45,277 nucleotides of DNA from positions 1 to 45,277 of the forward strand of contig NZ_MVHU01000034.1 of NCBI RefSeq assembly GCF_002086285.1, read 5' to 3'. Origin of the DNA: Mycolicibacter kumamotonensis. Its GTDB lineage: Bacteria; Actinomycetota; Actinomycetes; Mycobacteriales; Mycobacteriaceae. The translations under genes were made by a program, and so were the position numbers. Below, piece by piece: positions 41,325 through 45,277 of the stretch (position 1 is its first letter; each line of letters starts with the position of its first letter). The notes below the pieces were generated by a model, which did no database searches, was not told where the DNA came from, and was given only the letters and a program-made list of their open reading frames with translations.

Positions 41325-42079
41325 GGATCCGTTCAACGAAACCGGAGTTCTGGCGATCTGGGCGCGTCGCGTCGGTCAGCTGGGACGCGCGGCTCGTCCT
41401 CAAGGGCCTCGAATCCTACGTCGATGACAACGGCGTGGGGAAGTATGAGATGGCCCTGATTGTCGGTGATCTGTTCTCTCGCGACCTCGTTCGCGAACCT
41501 TCGCGAACCCTCGCGAGGGTGTCCGAAGCGATTTCCGAGCTCAATCAGGCCGGTTTGTTGTGGCTCTACGACGCCGACGGCACCGATTTGATGTTCGTAG
41601 CGTTCTGGGACTCGATCCAGCGCGTCGACAAACCGCAGCCGGGACGTTTTCCCAGGCCAGACGGCACGATGAACTACCGCGACTCGGTCATTCGTGAGTC
41701 CCTCGCGAACCTTCGCGAACCTTCGCGAGCCCTCCTGCCCGGAACAGGGGAACAGGGGAACAGGGGAACAGGGGAACAGATCAGTGGTAGCGGAAGTCTG
41801 GTAAGTCGCCAGGGCGGCGACGACGTTCCGCCCCCCGAAAAATGCCTGCGGCACATCAATAACCCAAACCCGCCGTCGTGCGGAGGATGCGCAGACGCGC
41901 GCCGTGCGCGCGATGCCTGGAAGGACGAGCGGGACCGACTCCGCATCGAGGCCGAGAAGTCTGCCGAGGCCGAACGCCTTCGGCGTCGAGCGCAAATCGA
42001 CAACTGTCCCCACTGCGACGACTTCGGTCGCCTTGATGATCTGACCGATTGCACCCACACGGAGGAGCGCCATGCCTGA
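41321..42079 (+). CDS. Replication initiator/replisome organiser-like protein
   Basis: 252 residues. The N-terminus MRIRSTKPEFWRSGRVASVS and the winged-helix-like segment that follows (WDARLVLKGLESYVDDNG, VSEAISELNQAGLLWLYD) are typical of phage replication-organiser proteins. Then a low-complexity linker, and a C-terminal part with CLRH, CGGC, a charged helix and NCPHCDDFGRL, probably a zinc knuckle. Two groups of 10-bp-spaced TCGCGA repeats and an 8-bp tandem repeat lie inside the gene, suggesting that it carries its own origin, as lambda O does. ATGA overlap upstream. Confidence 0.75.
   Translation: MRIRSTKPEFWRSGRVASVSWDARLVLKGLESYVDDNGVGKYEMALIVGDLFSRDLVREPSRTLARVSEAISELNQAGLLWLYDADGTDLMFVAFWDSIQRVDKPQPGRFPRPDGTMNYRDSVIRESLANLREPSRALLPGTGEQGNRGTGEQISGSGSLVSRQGGDDVPPPEKCLRHINNPNPPSCGGCADARRARDAWKDERDRLRIEAEKSAEAERLRRRAQIDNCPHCDDFGRLDDLTDCTHTEERHA
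41479..41728. repeat. Two iteron-like TCGCGA clusters (candidate origin)
   Basis: TCGCGA occurs at 41479, 41491, 41501 and 41511, then at 41703, 41713 and 41723. Within each cluster the spacing is 10 bp (first gap 12), about one helix turn, and the longer unit is TTCGCGAACC. The clusters are about 190 bp apart, inside the putative initiator gene. Confidence 0.65.
41741..41779 (+). repeat. 8-bp tandem repeat GGAACAGG, about five copies
   Basis: Four perfect copies and a partial fifth, directly after the second TCGCGA cluster and inside the initiator coding sequence (encoding GTGEQGNRGTGEQ). Eight is not a multiple of three, so gain or loss of one unit would shift the frame and remove the C-terminal zinc-knuckle part. 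Confidence 0.85.
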
Positions 42080-42599
42080 CAACGAGTCACAAGACGAACC
42101 GACCTACGACCTCGTGGTGCCGTTCGAAAACCACCGCTCCGCACCAACCACGCCAGCCGACCCGGTTTCACCCCCCTCCGTGCCCCTCACCGCCCAGCAC
42201 CGCGCCCTCCAGCGCTGGTTCGCTGACCGGATCACCGACACGGGCGGCGACTGGCGCGAGCGAGCACTGTGCGCCCAGGTCGACCCGGAGATATTTCATC
42301 CCGAGAAGGGCGGATCACCCCGGCCGGCCAAGCTCATCTGCCGCATGTGCCCCGTCCAGGTCGAATGCCTGGAGACGGCGCTGGCCAACAACGAGATGTT
42401 CGGCATCTGGGGCGGGCTGACGGCACACGAGCGCACGGCGTTCCGTCGAGGCACCGCGCGTGAACGGACCCACTGCAAGAACGGGCACGAATACACCCCG
42501 GAGAACACGCGCATCAGCACCTCGGGGGCCAGGCGGTGCAGGACGTGCGACAACGCCTACCAGCGAGATGCGGTGCGGCGGAGAAGGGCGGGGCTGTGA
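42072..42599 (+). CDS. WhiB-family protein with C-terminal zinc-knuckle extension
   Basis: 175 residues. A disordered N-terminus, then a WhiB domain: C67, C90-x2-C93-x5-C99 for a [4Fe-4S] cluster, and the GIWGG turn before a basic AFRRGTARER. After it comes HCKNGHEYTPENTRI and RRCRTCDNAYQRDAVRRRR, a C/H knuckle found as a separate unit in actinophage HNH and WhiB proteins. WhiB proteins bind sigma factor A and steer transcription; phage TM4 WhiB is known to interfere with host WhiB2. The frame overlaps the preceding gene by 8 bp. Confidence 0.92.
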   Translation: MPDNESQDEPTYDLVVPFENHRSAPTTPADPVSPPSVPLTAQHRALQRWFADRITDTGGDWRERALCAQVDPEIFHPEKGGSPRPAKLICRMCPVQVECLETALANNEMFGIWGGLTAHERTAFRRGTARERTHCKNGHEYTPENTRISTSGARRCRTCDNAYQRDAVRRRRAGL

Positions 42600-42748
42600 G
42601 CGGGCCTGTAACGCGTCGGAGCGTCGGGGGGTCAATGAGGTACCTGAGCGCGCCGTTCGTCGCTCAGCGTGGCACACAGGGCGCCTGGCGGGCATCTGAG
42701 ACCAACACCGACCCCACCGAAACCGAAAGGACTCATCCATGGCACTGA
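42596..42748 (+). CDS. Possible 50-residue protein
   Basis: GTGA overlap with the WhiB stop and a 10-bp overlap with the next gene. Basic start then a polar Thr/Glu-rich end (ETNTDPTETERTHPWH). No known domain. The stretch could instead be a leader for the following gene, whose GAAAGGA ribosome site lies within it. Confidence 0.4.
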   Translation: MSGPVTRRSVGGSMRYLSAPFVAQRGTQGAWRASETNTDPTETERTHPWH

Positions 42749-42951
42749 CCCTCGGCGCCAAAGTCCGCATCGAACGCGACGAAACCAAGCACCCATCGCG
42801 CGGCACATGGCCCTGGTATCGCGGCAAGACCGGAACCGTCGTCGGAATCAACCGGGCGGGCATGGGCGCGACCGAATACGGCGTCGGGTTCGGCAAGGCG
42901 AAGTGGGCTGATGCGTGGTTCAAGGGCTACGAACTAGCGGTGATGAGATGA
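42739..42951 (+). CDS. Small SH3/KOW-like protein
   Basis: 70 residues. GAKVRIERDETKHPSRGTWP and RGKTGTVVGINRAG look like a KOW/SH3-type beta barrel; ends WFKGYELAVMR. ATG 42739 follows GAAAGGA. A role in binding RNA or protein is only inferred from the fold. Confidence 0.65.
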   Translation: MALTLGAKVRIERDETKHPSRGTWPWYRGKTGTVVGINRAGMGATEYGVGFGKAKWADAWFKGYELAVMR

Positions 42952-43484
42952 CCGACTGCACCCGCTGCAAAGCCCCAAGCGACAACTTTGGATGTTCACG
43001 ATGCGTCTCCGAACTCCGTGACCTCCTCGCCGACCTGCCCTGGTGGCTGGACGAGCTGGAAGTCACCGCGACGGGCCAGGGCAAGACGTCCGCGCCCGTG
43101 CGTCGAACGCCCCGGTATCGAAAGCCGCTAGACGGCGACGCACACCCGATATCCGCCTTCCCGGCCGACGAGTACCCCAGCGCCGCACACGCCTGTCATG
43201 ATCGCGAGCAGGCGGTGCTACGGGACGCCCTGGCGCGAGGTCGGGTCAACGCACGGGCATCAGAGCTTGCCGAGAGGGTTCAGGCGTGCCTGACCGAGTG
43301 GGTGCGCGACCTGTGCGAGACGCGCGGGCTGCCACTGCCGAACTTCGACAAGCCACACACGGACGCGGGGCCGAACGCCGGTCAAGCGCCGTGGGTGGAT
43401 GCGAGCACGGTGCATGTGGCGGCGGGGAATCCGGGGGAGTTGTGCGGGGAATGTTGGACATGGCATCGAGGAGGGTGTTTGTGA
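42948..43484 (+). CDS. Cys-rich phage protein, possible zinc fingers at both ends
   Basis: 178 residues. CTRCKAPSDNFGCSRC at the N-terminus and CGECWTWHRGGC at the C-terminus frame a helical middle (RASELAERVQACLTEWVRDL). This arrangement is frequent in mycobacteriophage hypothetical proteins. ATGA overlap upstream. Confidence 0.7.
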   Translation: MTDCTRCKAPSDNFGCSRCVSELRDLLADLPWWLDELEVTATGQGKTSAPVRRTPRYRKPLDGDAHPISAFPADEYPSAAHACHDREQAVLRDALARGRVNARASELAERVQACLTEWVRDLCETRGLPLPNFDKPHTDAGPNAGQAPWVDASTVHVAAGNPGELCGECWTWHRGGCL

Positions 43485-43735
43485 TGGAGATGTGCGAAAA
43501 CATACTCGATCTACATGGGGGCCTAACCGTCAATGAGGTTCAGGTGGTGTCAATATCGGCAGGTCCGAGACGCATTCGATGCCGGTTGCCGCGCGGACAC
43601 TCGGGGAGTCACATCGGGGGCGGCGTTCCTGAAGGTAGTTGCCACTTGAATGTGTGGGACGACGGTACTGTCTACCACTTTGACGCTCCCGAGGGATTCG
43701 GATTCGCGAGCGTATCGCCGAGGGGGCGCTCATGA
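43484..43735 (+). CDS. Hypothetical phage protein
   Basis: 83 residues from ATG 43484, with GAGGAGGG 8 nt upstream and a TGATG overlap; GTG 43481 is possible. RIRCRLPRGHSGSHIGG contains the CxLPxGHxGxH motif of small phage zinc-binding proteins. Function unknown. Confidence 0.68.
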   Translation: MEMCENILDLHGGLTVNEVQVVSISAGPRRIRCRLPRGHSGSHIGGGVPEGSCHLNVWDDGTVYHFDAPEGFGFASVSPRGRS

Positions 43736-44268
43736 CCACCATGTCCGACCTCGCCCGCTGGCTTCACCGCAACGTCACCGCCATCGCCGCTGATGAGGGC
43801 TTCGATGTGTGCTTCAGCGAGATCGCGGAGATTCGCCGGGACATCGAGAGGGTGATTGACACCCCCAGGCCGCCGCATAGGTTCGGGCCGTGCCCCGAGA
43901 TGGTCGACGAGGGCCACGACGAGGGCTGCAAGGAGCCGAAGCACCCGCATCAGTGCGGCACGACGTTGCGGGGGCATGAGCGGGCGACGGAGGTCAAGTG
44001 CGAGGAGTGTGGGGTGACACAGCAAGTCGAAGGCCTGTTTGAGCGGCAGGCTGAGTTTGCGGGCGGGTACAGCTACACAATCACCGACCTGTCAGGCACG
44101 GTTCTGCCGGCGTTGCGTGAGTACGTTCCCAAGCGGACCATGCAGCACTGGGCGGCGCGTGGCTGGCTCAACCCGACGGGGCATGACAACGAGGGCGAGC
44201 CGAAGTACCTGCTCAATGACGTGCGGGAGTTGTGGGCACAGGCGATGGATGGGACCAAGAAGGCATGA
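43732..44268 (+). CDS. Phage protein with zinc-finger and HTH-like parts
   Basis: 178 residues. The middle has CGTTLRGHERATEVKCEECG, a plausible zinc site. The C-terminal part (LREYVPKRTMQHWAARGWLN, KYLLNDVRELWAQA) looks like a MerR/helix-turn-helix DNA-binding domain. A transcription regulator late in the operon is likely. ATGA overlaps on both sides. Confidence 0.7.
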   Translation: MTTMSDLARWLHRNVTAIAADEGFDVCFSEIAEIRRDIERVIDTPRPPHRFGPCPEMVDEGHDEGCKEPKHPHQCGTTLRGHERATEVKCEECGVTQQVEGLFERQAEFAGGYSYTITDLSGTVLPALREYVPKRTMQHWAARGWLNPTGHDNEGEPKYLLNDVRELWAQAMDGTKKA

Positions 44269-44537
44269 ACGTCCGTGAGCTAATTTCCGCCCTGTCCCGC
44301 CTGGACCCTGACATGCCGGTGATTATTGAAAATGACTCCGAATACTACCCTGACAATGTGGAAATTACGCACGTCCGGGTTGTGGGCAGACTTAGTCGCG
44401 ATCCAGTCATGTCGGCAAGATACGGGGCCAACATCTACGACTACGTAGGCAACCTGGCCCCTAGTGACCCTCGTGTGAATCTACCAACACCGCCGGTGGT
44501 GATTCTGGGATGGGAGCAACACTTAGCGCCCGAGTGA
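44265..44537 (+). CDS. Hypothetical phage protein
   Basis: 90 residues. MNVRELISALSRLDPDMPVI followed by beta-rich sequence (VEITHVRVVGRLSRDPVM) is a frequent phage pattern of unknown function. Last gene of the overlapping operon; 113 bp without a gene follow. Confidence 0.7.
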   Translation: MNVRELISALSRLDPDMPVIIENDSEYYPDNVEITHVRVVGRLSRDPVMSARYGANIYDYVGNLAPSDPRVNLPTPPVVILGWEQHLAPE

Positions 44538-44600
44538 CGGCATGTGGGCGTGCGTTGTCGACTAAACGTGTTAACCTGTTGCCAGCAGCACACCTGTGTC

Positions 44601-44631
44601 AAAACCCGGACCGCTTAGGCGTCCGGGTTTT
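44601..44631 (+). terminator. Intrinsic terminator ending the early operon
   Basis: An 11-bp perfect stem AAAACCCGGAC / GTCCGGGTTTT with a 9-nt loop, ending in a T-run. It stands between the last overlapping early gene and a new gene with its own strong ribosome site. It could also act as an attenuator for the genes that follow. Confidence 0.85.
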
Positions 44632-44650
44632 CTGCGTTCAGGAGGTCACC

Positions 44651-44872
44651 TTGCTCGCACTGACCGACGACATCGACATCCACGAGCAGGTCACCGCAAG
44701 CGAGGCCGCCAAGCACTTCGGCATCACGACCGCCGCCATCTGTAATTGGGTGCGACGAGGACATCTCGCGGTCACAGGCATTGACGCACAGGGGCGCAGG
44801 ACATACCGCAAGTTGGACCTGGAGAAGGTCAACAACGCGACCATGCAGCGGATGCGCAAGCGGACGCGCTAG
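44651..44872 (+). CDS. Small HTH DNA-binding protein with TTG start
   Basis: 73 residues. VTASEAAKHFGITTAAICNW and VRRGHLAVTGIDAQGRRTYR form a MerR/excisionase-type winged helix. TTG 44651 has GGAGGT 4 nt upstream, which decides the start. Lying right after the terminator, it may regulate the next phage transcription unit or be a DNA-packaging small protein. Confidence 0.75.
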   Translation: MLALTDDIDIHEQVTASEAAKHFGITTAAICNWVRRGHLAVTGIDAQGRRTYRKLDLEKVNNATMQRMRKRTR

Positions 44873-44881
44873 GAGACGGAC

Positions 44882-45109
44882 ATGGCAGACGAAGCCAAGC
44901 AGGACGACGCGCACGTGTTTACCGACAACGGCGACGGCGTGGTCCGCGAATGGGACGCCAACCTCAACCACATTACGACTCATCGGGCCGGCGGCAAGAG
45001 TCCCGGTAGCGTCGGGGAGATACAAAAAGACGCTTACGAGACCGCGCTGCGGAACATCAACAAGGCCACCAAGCCCGCCAAGACCAAGTACGAGCCGTTC
45101 CGCTGGTGA
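44882..45109 (+). CDS. Hypothetical phage protein
   Basis: 75 residues with AGGAGAC before ATG 44882. Acidic start, then DGVVREWDANLNHITTHRAG and a basic end KPAKTKYEPFRW. No known domain. Confidence 0.68.
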   Translation: MADEAKQDDAHVFTDNGDGVVREWDANLNHITTHRAGGKSPGSVGEIQKDAYETALRNINKATKPAKTKYEPFRW

Positions 45110-45219
45110 TCAGCGTCGATGGCATCAAGACCTACAGCAACGCCCAGGCCTTAGTCGCGCTCGAAACCTGCGCAGCATCAGTCGACCCCAACCACGCCAT
45201 TGAATCGCCCTGGGTTTGA
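45106..45219 (+). CDS. 37-residue hypothetical peptide
   Basis: GTG 45106 overlaps the preceding stop; reads ISVDGIKTYSNAQALVALET and ends AIESPWV. TGATG overlap with the next frame. Too short for a domain assignment. Confidence 0.5.
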   Translation: MISVDGIKTYSNAQALVALETCAASVDPNHAIESPWV

Positions 45220-45277
45220 TGGAGGCTCGGGCTATTGGATTTCGACCAGGGGTTGGCCGGTCCGCTGCCCAGCGTAG
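45219..45277 (+). CDS. Start of a gene cut by the window edge
   Basis: ATG 45219 in a TGATG overlap; about 19 residues (MEARAIGFRPGVGRSAAQR) are visible and the frame is open at the edge. Not enough for identification; the position would suit the beginning of the packaging/structural region. Confidence 0.4.
   Translation, partial: MEARAIGFRPGVGRSAAQR

Larger units (their letters stand above)
24614..45277 (+). mobile_element. Prophage, left part (int, immunity, early/replication operon)
   Basis: It begins at the tRNA-Lys att core and runs past the right edge. Contents in order: integrase, repressor/Cro switch, antirepressor, excisionase-like protein, recombination, helicase and methyltransferase, replication initiator, WhiB, then a terminator and a new gene set. 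Almost all genes are rightward and overlapping, and the sequence is less GC-extreme than the chromosome to the left. No structural genes are visible, which fits a circularly permuted prophage whose virion genes follow. tRNA-Lys is, from memory, the attB of mycobacteriophage Tweety (cluster F) in M. smegmatis, where it lies near fas. Confidence 0.92.

Overview
The window reads as a mycobacterial chromosome (Mycobacterium/Mycolicibacterium type) carrying the start of an integrated temperate phage. The evidence is the very GC-rich coding sequence with many GTG starts, a single-chain type I fatty acid synthase followed by acpS, DUF732, DUF1906 and DUF3618 proteins, a WhiB-family gene, and gene orders that match, from memory, two M. 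tuberculosis blocks (Rv1333/Rv1337-Rv1343c and Rv2525c-Rv2520c).

Chromosomal part, 1 to about 24.6 kb. First comes a tightly packed rightward run: P1-family peptidase (5' end outside the window), rhomboid protease, murI, an Rv1339-like metallo-hydrolase, RNase PH, the RdgB/HAM1 nucleotide-clearing enzyme and a membrane Ser/Thr kinase. Two small leftward membrane-protein genes, a tRNA-Leu(UAG) and a secreted DUF732 protein follow. A leftward MFS transporter then diverges from a Tat-exported DUF1906 protein. The 9.2-kb fas gene has a 433-bp leader with several inverted repeats and is followed 11 bp later by acpS, which makes the enzyme that activates its ACP domain. Next are an M20 peptidase, a leftward group of ECF sigma factor, VOC protein and bcp, a DUF3618 protein, a bidirectional hairpin terminator, and a leftward exported helical protein with an IdeR-like box upstream.

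Phage part, about 24.61 kb to the window end. At 24614-24659 lies the 3' part of a tRNA-Lys(CUU) gene without its 5' half. This is the att core, and a tyrosine integrase starts 135 bp further on. Then comes the immunity region: leftward repressor, rightward Cro-like gene, Rha/KilAC antirepressor and an excisionase-like gene. From 27.1 kb to 44.5 kb nearly every gene overlaps the next by 1-4 bp (ATGA, GTGA or TGATG), which indicates one long early operon. It encodes a secreted PE-PPE-domain hydrolase, several very small membrane peptides, an Ala-rich repeat protein, a second DUF732 protein, a RecE-like nuclease with a partner protein, a YegP/DUF1508 protein, many small zinc-binding proteins, an SF2 helicase, a DNA methyltransferase, a probable replication initiator with iteron-like repeats inside its own gene, and a WhiB protein fused to a zinc-knuckle tail. 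An intrinsic terminator at 44.6 kb closes the operon and a new set of genes begins. Terminase, structural, lysis and attR functions would lie beyond the right edge, where the intact tRNA-Lys should also be.

The most unusual feature is at 37.9-38.6 kb. A LAGLIDADG endonuclease gene sits antisense at the end of the methyltransferase gene. The methyltransferase now ends in a C-terminus encoded by the inserted element, while a homologous C-terminal tail lies stranded on the far side of the endonuclease. This looks like a homing element that replaces the end of its target gene instead of using an intron or intein.
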